NCBI GenBank assembly: GCA_035079385.1
Contig: JAVHKY010000052.1
Coordinates: forward strand, 9,424,001 to 9,488,000
Direction of reading: 5' to 3'
DNA length: 64,000 nucleotides
From: Aspidiotus rigidus
Taxonomy: Eukaryota; Arthropoda; Insecta; Hemiptera; Diaspididae
Shown: piece after piece, positions 13,430 to 23,317 of the stretch
How the letters are laid out: each line of letters opens with the position of its first letter
Numbering within the stretch: position 1 is the first letter of the stretch
The notes under the pieces: model-generated
Seen by the model: the letters and a program-made list of their open reading frames with translations, nothing else
Told to the model about the DNA's origin: nothing
The model's database searches: none
Program-made: the position numbers and the translations under genes

Positions 13430-14110
13430 CTATATTTTGGACCATTTCTTGGACGTACGTGTTTGTGTACGAAAACTGATACATTAATCTCGCATAATTT
13501 TGTCAACCGTTATGCATTTCGTGTATGCGGGCATTTGAGCCATATAGATGGTTCATCTAATACTGGCTTCATTGGTTAGAAATCCAGACGACTGTCGGTA
13601 TCGTGCGAGTTGTTTGCTAAAAGTAATGGTATTGAAAGAACTTTAATCCTTTGAATTATTAAAATAACTTACTAATCATTGCAAGCCATGGACGTACGTG
13701 TTTCTGTATCAGATCTGATGTGCTGTAAGTAATATTGAATCCGGTACTTCAATTCCGCATAATTTCGTCAACCGCTACGCATTTTGTGGATGCAGGCATT
13801 TGAGCCACATAGACGGTACATCTAATAATGGCTTCATTGGTGAGAAATCCAGACGACTGTCGGTATCGTACGAGTTGTTTGCTAAAAGTAATAGTATTGA
13901 AAGAACTTTGATGCTTTGAATTATTAAAATAACTTACTAATCATTACAAGCCATGGACGTACGTGTTTCTGTATCAGATCTAATGTGCTGGAGGTAATAT
14001 CGAATCCGGCACTATAATCCCGCATAATTTCATCGACCGTTACGCGTCTAATACTGGCTTCATTGGTGTCAAATCCAAACGACTGTCGGTATCCTGCGAG
14101 TTGTTTGCTA
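13430..14110 (-). repeat. three tandem exon-like units, ~250 bp each
   Basis: Read on the minus strand, three diverged copies of one unit follow one another. Each encodes a variant of YRQSFGFDTNEASI, then VDEIMRD, then DLIQKHVRPWL. The unit nearest 14093 keeps an open frame from an acceptor-like CTCGCAG to a donor GTAAGT (exon-like 13939-14093). In the middle unit (about 13673-13867) the acceptor AG has become AC and a stop follows VDEIMRN; the leftmost (about 13442-13610) also has AC, a stop and no donor. This looks like a tandem exon duplication, or a captured exon, in decay. Confidence 0.5.
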
Positions 14111-14496
14111 GAAGTAATAGTATTGGAAGAACATCGGTTCATTGAACCCATCAAATTAAGCAAATTTATAAAATAACTTACTTCCAAAGCTCGCATGGCA
14201 AATACTTCAGCCAGCCCAGAAAGGAAATGGCGCGCATTGGCATTATGGTGATAATAGAATGAAGTTTGTAAAAAAAAAATAAATTGTTTCAAACGACGAG
14301 GTGTTTCGAACATTACTTTGACAACAAAAATTCAGTCTTGCATCTGTTTTTCAGTCTGTGAATACTGGATGCATTGGCATATGAACCCTGCATACAGGGG
14401 CATTTTCGAATTTAAAACATTGGTTGCACTGGTGTTTTTGTATCAGCCATGTCTACTAACGTATGACGTCATTGACCCGAAATGAACAGCGGATGT

Positions 14497-14958
14497 ATTT
14501 ATGCAAGATGAAGAGGTAGTGACACGAACGTATTCTGACTGTGGTAAACGCTGTCCGTGATTTTGAAGTAGTTCTGAACATTCCGAGCGCAGCGCTCGTG
14601 ATGAAAGTGATGGGTAATGTACAGAGTCTTATGGGAACGCCGCTACTTTCAAAAATTTATTGCAGGATCAGGAATCAGCCGATGCATTTCATATTTGGCA
14701 TAAAAATACCATTTAATCTACTCTATAAAATTTTGAAAGAATCACCCTTTTAAGTAAATTCTTGGATTTTTTATAATCCTTGGAAATTTCATCAATACTA
14801 GGGTACCAACGGTAACGTCTCGGCGCAGGTGGGGTGTAGAAGGAACAGGGAAACAGCCCGAGTGTTCGCTGCAAACCTAGCGGAAGTTTGTATGTACAAC
14901 TTCAAAACTGCGGACACAATTTTAGCGTTGTGTCATTACCTCTTCATCTTATACCGTG
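14497..14958. mobile_element. hAT-like MITE, copy 1 (left end eroded)
   Basis: Nearly identical to the intact copy at 48546-49007. The right end CTTCATCTTATACCGTG is complete and abuts BEL/Pao LTR sequence; the left inverted end is recognisable only from AAGATGAAGAGGTAGTGACAC (14505 on). The right flank CTCGTGAT also occurs in the 3' LTR (20484 on), so the element inserted into the 5' LTR and a later deletion removed the start of that LTR together with the left tip. Confidence 0.75.
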
Positions 14959-15018
14959 CTCGTGATAGTGAATCGTTACCATTATGTGTCGATGACGTAT
15001 CAAACAGATGTTTATTTG

Positions 15019-16038
15019 CTGAGTATTGCAGCCAGCCAAAAGCCGAATTCAGCCAAATTTTCGGCCATTAAGCCGAAAGCCAGCTTTATGTTTACTCTTG
15101 GAAGCCGAAAGCCAAATTCAGCCGAATTTTTTCGGCTGATTTTCGGCTTATTTCTCATACGCGCGAAATGATGTGTGACACGCAGTTCTCGATCTTGTAG
15201 GCTGTAATCTGTATAGCAGGCTAGCAGCATCAATCTGAACTGGTGATCCCTGTTATCAGAGTCTGCTTGTTATAATTGGTACTATTAAATATTAATCGTG
15301 TTTTTGATTTTGACATACTGTCTGCACTCTGTTGCGTGCATTGATCGGGAGAAAGAATAACTTGTGCCACTGCTGATTCCAAACTCATTTTTTCAGATGT
15401 GAATTGAATTCAATGAATTGATCTCGAGAATTTCGATGCTCAAACCTCAAACTTACACGCTTCCCTCAGCAGCAGTCTGGCTTACCATGTTTTCGGCTTT
15501 CTGCCTCGTTTGTCAGTTTGTCACTCAATCCACAGAACACAGATTCAGATTTTTGTTACATTTTTCATTCCCTGGCTGCAACAAACCAAGAACAAAATCA
15601 TCAGCCAGCCAAAAATCAGCTGAAATCCCGCCAAACAATCAGCGATCAGCCAGCTATAAGCATTGACTATATATTACTTCGTAACCCAGACGTACAGTCC
15701 TATTGTTATGAACGGTGTCGTTTTGCTGGAAACGAAAACGTGAGTGCGCTGCGTGTTAACCGGTAGAGTAAAAGAGAAAAAGCATCGCTGAACATCGGTC
15801 CCTCTCTGTTACACCCACGTCTTAACATCTGGCGCGATCTGTTATTCGTTTCCAACGTAATCCAAGAAATCGACACCGTTTATAACAATAGGACTGTACG
15901 TCTGGTTAATGTATAGTCAATGCTATAAGTCAGCCAAATTTTTCTGATCAGCCATAAGCCGTAAGCCGAATCCAAATTTTTGAAGGTCGTCAGCTTCAGC
16001 CCTAAGCCGAAGCCGAATTTTTCGGCTGCAATTCTCTG
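15019..16038. mobile_element. non-autonomous hAT element, 1,020 bp
   Basis: Flanked by an exact 8-bp duplication TTTATTTG (15011-15018 and 16039-16046); the other LTR has a single uninterrupted copy, so the insertion is proven inside the window. The inverted ends CTGAGTATTGCAGCC and (complement) CAGAGAATTGCAGCC are hAT-like. Many subterminal AGCCGAA / TTCGGCT words cluster near both ends, the usual arrangement of transposase-binding repeats. No transposase ORF. Carries a nested MITE at 15661-15922. Confidence 0.9.
15661..15922. mobile_element. 262-bp MITE with 7-bp target duplication (CATTGACTATA family)
   Basis: Ends CATTGACTATA and TATAGTCAATG, flanked by CTATAAG on both sides (15654-15660, 15923-15929). 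It sits inside the hAT element. A near-identical copy lies at 30806-31052. Termini CA...TG and a 7-bp duplication are compatible with a P-like superfamily, but I cannot assign it from sequence alone. Confidence 0.85.
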
Positions 16039-16085
16039 TTTATTTGTATTTGTAGTAAATACTTTTGGCGGGTAATACAGCTTAA

Positions 16086-16524
16086 GGGTATGCTCTACCT
16101 AGTCACTCACACACAGAAAATACACGTGTATTACACAAAATGGTGTGTTGCGGGTAGTGATTTTTGCCCACATATAACATATCGAATAATGTACAAAATG
16201 ATTCGGAACGTGGTGTAATTTATTCTTGAAGTTGAGGAAAATACGGCTAATTAGTTGACAGATCGCGAAATATTTTGAATGATCTTCAGGAAACGTTTAA
16301 ACTTACGTCTGAAGGGGCCATCTTCGAATCGTTGAATTCCAATTAATGAACAAAATTAGTTCGTGTGAACCAATTAGCCGTATTTTCCTAAGTTTTGTCT
16401 ACGTAAATACGAAGTTTCAAGATATTTCATGCTTTATTCAATCAGTTATCTCGGGGCAAAAATCGCAACATGTGATACATATTTTGTGTGTGTCTACGTG
16501 TGAGTGACTAGGTAGAGCATACCC
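16086..16524. mobile_element. 439-bp MITE in a TTAA site
   Basis: Inverted ends GGGTATGCTCTACCTAGTCA; flanked by TTAA at 16082-16085 and 16525-16528. The 3' LTR has the empty site with one TTAA (20580-20583). The interior contains a second dyad (ATACGGCTAATTAG / CCAATTAGCCGTAT). Related copies at 28675-28968 and 37672-37965 share the same first 14 bases and a GCTAATT dyad. The TTAA duplication suggests piggyBac-type transposition, though the GGG ends are atypical. Confidence 0.85.
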
Positions 16525-16666
16525 TTAAGCCTAATGTAAGAATTCCAACAATGAGATTCCAAGATAATATAGATAGATTGTATTTCAAGATCCAATAATA
16601 AATCCAAAATCTAGTGTTAATATCATTTTTATAATTTATTTAAGTCTCTTGAAATCCATCAAGAAA

Positions 16667-16677
16667 TGGTAGCAGAG
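16667..16677 (+). promoter_or_regulatory. primer binding site, initiator-Met tRNA type
   Basis: TGGTAGCAGAG starts directly after the 5' LTR end. It is complementary to the 3' end of metazoan initiator methionine tRNA (...CTCTGCTACCA), and so marks the minus-strand priming site and the exact LTR boundary. Confidence 0.85.
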
Positions 16678-16767
16678 CATTATTAACGATCCCACATTCT
16701 AAGCTTCTGCACAAATTTAATCCAATTTGTAGACTCCATTATTCCAATCTCGATTCCATACTCCAAC

Positions 16768-18324
16768 ATGTCAGCTAGCGCCGAATTGGACAGATACGTC
16801 CAAACGGTGCAAAGATACCTGAAAACGGCGGACTCGATAATTTCAGCCGAAGTTCCCGACGAAGAGCAAATCCAGCTGCATCTATCCATCTTTGAGAAGT
16901 ACATACCGAAAATCGAAAAATTTAGACCTGCACGTAATGCGAAAGATGAAGTGGATTTTGTAGAGAAAGCAATTCCAACGCTGGATGAAACTTTTATCGC
17001 ACAAGTTCAGTTGGAACGCATAATCTGCAAAATAAAATAGCAGTCGGCATCAGTAGATATACCTCCAAATCAACCAGCTGTTGTACAGCAATCGAATACG
17101 TCCAACCTACCGCGAATGACAATCAAGACTTTTGATGGTTTGCAACGACAACAGTATCCTCGTTTCTTAGCTTCATTCAAGGCAATTTTTGAATCTGCTA
17201 ATCTCAACAAGACCACAATGTTTCTAAGACTCTCTCAATATGTAACTGGGAAGGCTCTGAAACACATCCAGCATCTACCAGTTGAGGACGTAAGCTATGA
17301 AGAGGCAATCAACATCTTGAATAAGCAATACGATGACAAAGATGCTCTCATAGCAGAATTATACAAAGAAATTCACATTTTACCACCCTTACACGAGGAA
17401 GCCACAGATAAGCTCAGAAACCATTTTGATAAAGTTGAGTCGATACTCAAAGCCTTAGAGCAATATGGTGAAAATATCAATCGAAATGGGTACTTGCATA
17501 ACCAGATATTTCAAAAATTTCCTGTAAATTTGATATTCACTATATCGTCGACAGAAAAGCTTACGTTACCAGATTTCCGAGAAAAAATGGATAAACTAAT
17601 ACGAATTCCAGAAAATCATATTGCTGCAGAAACATATATAGTTCAAAGATCAAATTCAGCGGTATCAGCGTTAACAATAAGTACTTCAACGAGCAGGAAG
17701 GAAAACCAGTCAGTAACTTGTTCCTTTTGTAAAGCCAATCATTTTTCAGATAAATGTGCTGTATATACAACTCACGAAGATCGAAAGAAAAGAATACCAA
17801 ATCGATGTTTCGTCTGTTTGTACGATAACCATAAAACAGAGTTTTGCCACTCACCACGTAAATGTTTCTATTGTCGCGAAAAACATCACAGTAGCCTCTG
17901 TCCCACAACGTTTCCTCACACAGTAACCAATGAAGTAACCAAGGAAAATGAAAAATCCGACGGAACTGCAAATCTATTCGTGGATAACAAAGGTACATAC
18001 CTGACAGTATCTGGAGTCCAAATACGAAATAAGGAAAGCTGCAGAGCTATCATCGATCCTGGCTGTCCATCTACTCTATTAACTGAAATGAATACTGGTC
18101 TCCTTCAGCTTCAACGATCTCCTACGCAACAAGTGCCAGTAAAAGGATTCTTAGATGAAGAGCCAAAAATTCTAGAAACATCGAAAGTTAGTTTTGAAAT
18201 ACTTTTACCACAAACGAACGAAAGCAAGTTAATTGTAGCGAATACCACACCTTTCATTGCGAAAGAAATATACAGTATAACTCCACGAAATTCCTTAGTT
18301 CATACTCAAAATACGAGCACATGA
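16768..18324 (+). pseudogene. gag: BEL/Pao gag and start of protease, copy 1
   Basis: The first 91 codons (16768-17040) are followed by an in-frame TAG at 17038; the same frame then stays open from 17041 to 18324. The middle region from about 17110 (TIKTFDG, then a helical ~150-residue part) matches the DUF1759 gag domain of BEL/Pao elements. Three CCHC knuckles follow (CSFCKANHFSDKC, CFVCLYDNHKTEFC, CFYCREKHHSSLC), then an aspartic-protease-like DPGCPSTLL at about 18048. The frame is lost at 18320, where the continuation lies in the -1 frame and the stop overlaps an ATG. That overlap may be accidental. Inactive by mutation. Confidence 0.85.
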
Positions 18325-18768
18325 ATTTCGCTAAAATAAATAATCATGAAGAACCTACCTTGTTAATCGGAGCAGATTATACATTTACCTTTCTAGCCGA
18401 TGAACCCAAAATAACAGTTGATGAGGATCTGCATCTAGTCCATAGTAAATTTGGATGGATGGTTTCGGGTCCAGTATCGTCTCTCGGAGAAACCCATCCC
18501 CAAAGTTATTTCTTGACAACATCGTCAGCCTTAGATAAATCATGGAGTTTAGATACAGTGGGCATAAAAGATGTACACGTTACAGAAAATGAAGAACAAG
18601 CACCTAATCAGTTTTCTGAAACAATTTCTTTCGAGAACGGAAGATATAAAGTAGGATGGCCAAGGAGAATTGATCCAGAAACTCTACCAACAAACTTCGA
18701 ATTGTCACTGGGTCGATCGCGATCGTTCCATAAAAAACTAACAAGCCACGTCGCTCAAGTCTGCAATA
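18321..18768 (+). pseudogene. BEL/Pao protease / pre-RT segment, copy 1
   Basis: Continuation of the polyprotein in a shifted frame: LLIGADYTF, then KFGWMVSGP and WSLDTVGI, the linker between the protease and reverse transcriptase of Pao-type pols (compare LLIGNNFLWTF and WSLDSIGI in the second copy, 41851-42054). It runs into the inserted palindrome at 18769; the frame resumes exactly at 19333-19337 if the insert and one AATA are ignored. Confidence 0.8.
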
Positions 18769-19332
18769 ACACTAGGCAACAATTGAAAATTTTTTGAAAA
18801 TTGCTGAAGTGAGATAGGTTGTATCTAGAAGTATTTTTTGCGATGATTTCAGAACCGTTTTCCGTTTATTTATAGGAGGTCGCGTTTTCTTGTTATCACT
18901 TTGTTTAGTTGACGCGCATCGTCGCGAGACGAAGCGTTCTTTATCGAGCTTCGATCAACGATAGCAGTATCAACGCTTGATAGGGAACGCTTCATCTCGC
19001 GACGATGCGCGTCAACTAAACATAAGGCGCTAGAGGTATTCTCAAGAATGTAAACAAATACGTGATGTGGTGGTAAATTTTAGTGAAGCGGTTCGACTTA
19101 ATGCGAAATTGCATTAAGTCGCACCGCTTCACTAAAATTTACCACCACATCACGTGTTTGTTTACATTCTTGAGAATACCTCTAGCGCCTTACTAAACAA
19201 AGTGATAACAAGAAAATGCGACCTCCTATAAAAAAACGGAAAACGGTTCTGAAATCAGCGCAAAAAATACTTCTAGATACAACCTATCTCACTTCAGCAA
19301 TTTTCAAAAAATTTTCAATTGTTGCCTAGTGT
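18769..19332. mobile_element. 564-bp T-shaped (three-armed) palindromic insertion
   Basis: Bounded by AATA on both sides (18765-18768, 19333-19336); removing the insert and one AATA restores the flanking pol frame, so the borders are exact. Outer arms of 140 nt (18769-18908, 19193-19332) start ACACTAGGCAACAATTG and differ at only about three positions. Between them are two further independent palindromes: 18909-19015 (107 nt, begins TTGACGCGCATCGTCGCGAG) and 19023-19192 (170 nt, about 80-bp stem with two mismatches), separated by a 7-nt spacer CTAAACA. A single strand would fold as A-BB'-CC'-A'. No coding capacity. No superfamily assigned: 4-bp target duplication, no recognised transposase ends. 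Confidence 0.9.
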
Positions 19333-20283
19333 AATATCCCGAAGGAACAGTTGGAAAATGGTATAATTGAAGAAGTGAGTAACATCGAACGTCAATCTGA
19401 AACACATTACTTACCGCATCATTCTGTGCTGATGCCTGAAAAACCAAAACCAGTACGCATATTCCATGATAGTTCAGCTAAAACGAATCCAACGATGAAA
19501 TCTCTAAATGAAGCAAGATATAAGGGCGTACATTTACTACAGATAGTCATGATTCTACTTTGTTTTTGTTTTTACTTGATCGCTATTACAGCCAACATCG
19601 AAAAAACTTACCATATGATATCCTCGAACGAAGAAGATCGCGACATGGTGTGTTTCATTTGGTTGAAAGACACCTCTAAACCACCCGAGCTGGAAAATAT
19701 TCGAAACTTCCGATTCTGTCGTTTTCCGTTCGGAATAATCGCGTCACCGTCTGTTCTAGCAGCAATCAAACAATCTTACTGGATACTGCAAGGAAGAAGG
19801 TCAGCGTAATCTACGTCAAAATCACGTAAAAAATGTATTCGTTATTGTGCTAAACCATACAGACAACCGGACTTTTCCATTTTACCGGAGATCCGTCTAT
19901 CGAAGCGTTCAGTTCCAGTTCAGTATGTCGGCATGGATACTAACCTAATCGATACAGAGGATGAATGTCAACCACTAAGATCAAATGACTTCCTCAGAAC
20001 AAAATTTGAAGTCTCCAATATCACGGCAGCAGTAATCGCCAGGGACCTGATTCCAAGAAAAACAGATATATTTTGTACTGAAGAGCACGAAAATTTTGTC
20101 CCACCCGATCGAAAAAATTCGCTGTTCCCTCCTTTACAAAACTCACAACTATTATATTGCTAAGAGGACAAGCAGAAAATTATCTGAGCATATTCTGGAA
20201 AAAATGGGCTACGTCCTACCTTCAAGAACTCAGGGACCGACACTCCAGAGACCAGAAATATCCGAATCCTCGGACAGCGAGGC
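19333..20283 (+). pseudogene. pol: BEL/Pao pol remnant with large internal deletion, copy 1
   Basis: Starts in reverse transcriptase (QLENGIIEEV, HYLPHHSV, VRIFHDSSAKTNP). At 19768 or so, FGIIASPSVLAA is fused directly to SYWILQGRR, which belongs to the integrase zinc-binding domain; in the second copy these are about 1.6 kb apart, so the YxDD box and RNase H are gone. A stop follows at 19807, then degraded integrase (YVGMDT) and a C-terminal piece with FWKKWATSYLQELRDRH in another frame (20160-20283). Non-functional. Confidence 0.85.
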
Positions 20284-20477
20284 GTAACAAGTTCCAATTT
20301 CACTTTCTGTGTTGTGTGTTTTCACTTTTATTTCAATTCAACATTGGATTTCATTTCACTCCTCTGATTATCCCTTATTATTATTATTATTTTTTTTCTT
20401 TGTGTGTATTGTGTATATAAAAAATTTTTTTCCCCTTTCCGTCGGGAGCGTCACGGCACACGGACGTGAGAGGTGAA

Positions 20478-20722
20478 TGTCGTGACTCGTGATTGTGAAT
20501 CGGTACCATTATGTGTCGATGACCTATCAAACAGATGTTTATTTGTATTTGTAGTAAATACTTTTGGCGGGTAATACAGCTTAAGCCTAATGTAAGAATT
20601 CCAACAATGAGATTCCAAGATAATATAGATAGATTGTATTTCAAGATCCAATAATAAATCCAAAATCTAGTGTTGATATTATTTTTATAATTTATCTAAG
20701 TCTCTTGAAATCCATCAAGAAA
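20478..20722 (+). repeat. 3' LTR of BEL/Pao copy 1
   Basis: 245 bp, starts TGTCGTGACTCGTGATTG right after a purine-rich GTGAGAGGTGAA tract and ends AATCCATCAAGAAA. It holds the empty sites for three of the insertions in the 5' LTR (hAT-like at CTCGTGAT, hAT at TTTATTTG, MITE at TTAA). Confidence 0.9.
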
Positions 20723-21042
20723 ATTCTTATGGGAGTCGATAATGTTCTAAGCACCATCCCATGATACTATCCAGAGATGCGCAGCCAATCAGCATTGACT
20801 TGAACTTCAGCTTTTGGCTGACAGCTAATACCAATAAATTCATTAGCTGGATTTTAGCTTTTTCAAAATGGGTTAAAATAATAGCTTAAAACTTAAACTT
20901 AATTATAATAGCTTAATTTTACCTGCAACCAATCAATACTTTCTAATGACTGGCTATTGGCTGAAAAGCTGATGTCTCAAAATTCATTGACTGTCTTTTA
21001 GCTTTCTTAGAAATGGTCAAAACAAGAGCTTAAGCTTAAACT

Positions 21043-21239
21043 TGTTGAGGTATGTACTACGTACAGTATCTCCACTCTCTACACGCCTCTGCCAAACCTA
21101 GATAGACCTAGAAACATATGGCCAGCAAGAACTCTTAGACCATTAGACTTAATGAGACTTCTCGACTATTCTCTTTATTCGATTTATTACTAGTTGAAAA
21201 GGAATGGCGGATACGTCTCTTAGTCTTATTACTGTCACA
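21043..21239 (+). repeat. copia 5' LTR
   Basis: 197 bp, TGTTGAGG...GTCACA. Relative to the 3' LTR it shows a few substitutions and lacks two short segments (in CCCGTGCTCCGCC and in TTATATAGAC), so the insertion is not brand new. Confidence 0.95.
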
Positions 21240-21337
21240 GGGTTATATGCTCTTGTCTTTCTTAATTAAGTTGATTTATTTCTTTCATCCTTTTATTGAT
21301 CTTTTGATTCTTTTTTCCGTTTTCCTCTTCTTTCAAT

Positions 21338-23095
21338 ATGGATCCAGACAACGTTCCTTCTCCATCCAATAACCAGAACCTCGACCAGAATGAAGAAAAT
21401 AGAGTTGAAGAGGAAGAATTCTCTGATGGCGATTTAATGGACGGTGACGATACAACAGCGTCGATGGTAACGATGTCGCGAGACGAATTAAATAATAAAA
21501 TTGATACAGCGGTTTTTAGCGCACTAAGCGGTGTTGCAGGCCTAAAAGGGTTAACGCAATTATTGTCATCTCTTGCTGGTACTGCTGGGACATCTTCTGA
21601 TTCGGGTCGCTTCAATACACCAAAATTTTCCTTTCCTAAGTATGCTAAAGAAGATAGGCTTACTGGAACCAAAAATGTTGTTGTATGGCGTCAAAGGTTC
21701 GAACTTGACCTTCGGACTAACCGTTTGTCTTCTTACATTATTCATGAATTTGGAAATGAAAATTTGGCGATGGACGAAAAACAACAGCTTGACGCATCTG
21801 TTCTGAGGCATCTTTGATCAACTGTTTCGCACGATATAGCAAATTTGTTACTTCGGTTCAAAAGTGCCTATGCGGCATTCAAGCACATTGAAGTCTACTA
21901 TGGAGGCAAAAAGTTGCATGAATTGATAGTACTTGAGTCTAGAGCAAAACGTTTGCACTTTGCCGACCATTACAACTCGATTCGGTTCGTGACAGATTTC
22001 GAAAATATAATTGAAGAGTACAAGGAACTTGGAACTACGTTTGATGAGGAAAACTTGGTCGCAAAATTTCTATCGTCTATTGACAGCAAAGATGTTCACG
22101 GTCACGTCTACTGTATCTTTTACAACACGATACAAGCTTTACCAGCCGAACAACAAACGTTTGAGTATGTTAAGAGAAGCTTTTTGGACATCAATAATTC
22201 ATCTTTTGGTAAGTTGAAACCTAAATTAATGAACTCATTTTTGGAATCTGATATTCTTACTAAAAACTCTTTCTTAGCTAAATCGAATGGATGTAATGAT
22301 TTTTTAAGTGAATTAGATGTTAAGATGTATTACACAGAGTCTGTTACAGGCAAAGTTTACGCAGAAAAACGACGTTTGGAGGTCTCCGAAAATGATAATA
22401 TGAAACGTCCACAATGGGGTGAAACACCTAGATTCTCAAAAGAACGCACTCAATGGGGTGAAACGCCCAGATTTTCGAAAGAACGCACTCGTACACTTTC
22501 CGTTAACGCACTCTTATCGAAGAAATCTCGAATTACATTGGCAGACCTGTACAATGAGAAACAGATAGAACGATTGAAATTGCTGTCCAAAGATGAAAAG
22601 AAAAATTGGCAATGTGCTACCTGTGGAACGTACTTTCACAAAGTTGAAAATTGTCCTTTCAAGATCCCGTTCTGTTACAACTGTTTTCAATTCGGACATT
22701 CATCTAGATTGTGTAAGGAAGGTAAGGACTACAGCATTCATTCTATAAATTTTGAAAAGACTTTGAAAAAGACAACAAAGACTAGATTACCTCTTGATGC
22801 AACCAACCTAGATTTAGACACTATCAGAAAACTTTTTGAAATAGATACAACGTTTCTCGTAGATTCTGGTGCAACGCATCATGCCGTTCCCGATAAATCG
22901 TTATTACATGATTTTCAAAGCTATAAGAATCATATAAAAATTAGATTAGCCCTGAAATCCGCGCCTTTAGTTGCTGTATCCATCGGATACGGAAATATGT
23001 ATACCATGATTGAATTTGGAAAATCAAAACTCATCTTGAAACTTTTGAATGTTCAGCTAGTTCTTGATTTGAATGAACGCATTCTCAGTGTTTGA
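21338..23095 (+). pseudogene. gag: copia gag and protease
   Basis: Begins with ATG at 21338 and an acidic N-terminus. One in-frame TGA at 21815 interrupts an otherwise continuous frame to 23095. The part after the stop is the helical UBN2-like gag core; a proline/tryptophan repeat (QWGETPRFSKERT twice) follows, then CX2C and a CCHC knuckle CYNCFQFGHSSRLC near 22673. The retroviral-type protease active site DSGATHHAV is at about 22862. A TGA at 23093 and a TAG at 23309 end the frame. In an active copy this would be the capsid and maturation enzyme. Confidence 0.9.
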
Positions 23096-23317
23096 AAATT
23101 CAACTTGCAATTTCACACTTCATTTAATTTAAATGTTAATAATGGATCAATTTTTTCTAGAAAAACGCGATCCAAGATCGGCTTGATAAGAGTGTCGAAT
23201 GAACTTTACCGAATACCTTTGAAGATTTGCCTTAACGTTGGCCTACTAAACTCGATTTTCACTAATACACATACTGATAAACACAACACTACTGACAGTA
23301 GTGGTAGATAGAATATT

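Larger units (their letters stand above)
14959..16666 (+). repeat. 5' LTR of BEL/Pao copy 1, in three pieces
   Basis: LTR sequence is present at 14959-15018, 16039-16085 and 16529-16666, aligning in order with the uninterrupted 3' LTR at 20478-20722. The first ~6-8 bases are missing because of the deletion at 14958. Interruptions are a hAT element (15019-16038) and a TTAA-flanked MITE (16086-16524). The end AATCCATCAAGAAA is shared with the 3' LTR. Confidence 0.85.
14959..20722 (+). mobile_element. BEL/Pao LTR retrotransposon, dead, multiply interrupted
   Basis: Defined by matching LTRs (5' pieces up to 16666; 3' LTR 20478-20722), a primer site after the 5' LTR, and a DUF1759-type gag with three knuckles followed by a Pao-type pol. 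At least four other transposons are inserted. The pol lacks the region from the middle of the reverse transcriptase to the integrase zinc-binding domain. The LTR termini (TGTCGTGA...GAAA) resemble those of the younger BEL element at 39631-45794, suggesting related families. Confidence 0.9.

Noticed and set aside
17561..17998. 145-aa minus-strand ORF
   Set aside because: Shadow of the BEL gag zinc-knuckle region on the opposite strand.
18316..18326. Programmed -1 frameshift (stop overlapping ATG) between gag and protease in the old BEL copy
   Set aside because: No slippery heptamer is evident, and the younger BEL copy keeps the same region in one frame, so a mutation is more likely.
18769..19332. 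Integrated densovirus terminal repeat
   Set aside because: The T-shape is suggestive, but symmetrical ends with a 4-bp target repeat and absence of any viral gene make a transposon the simpler reading; kept only as an analogy.
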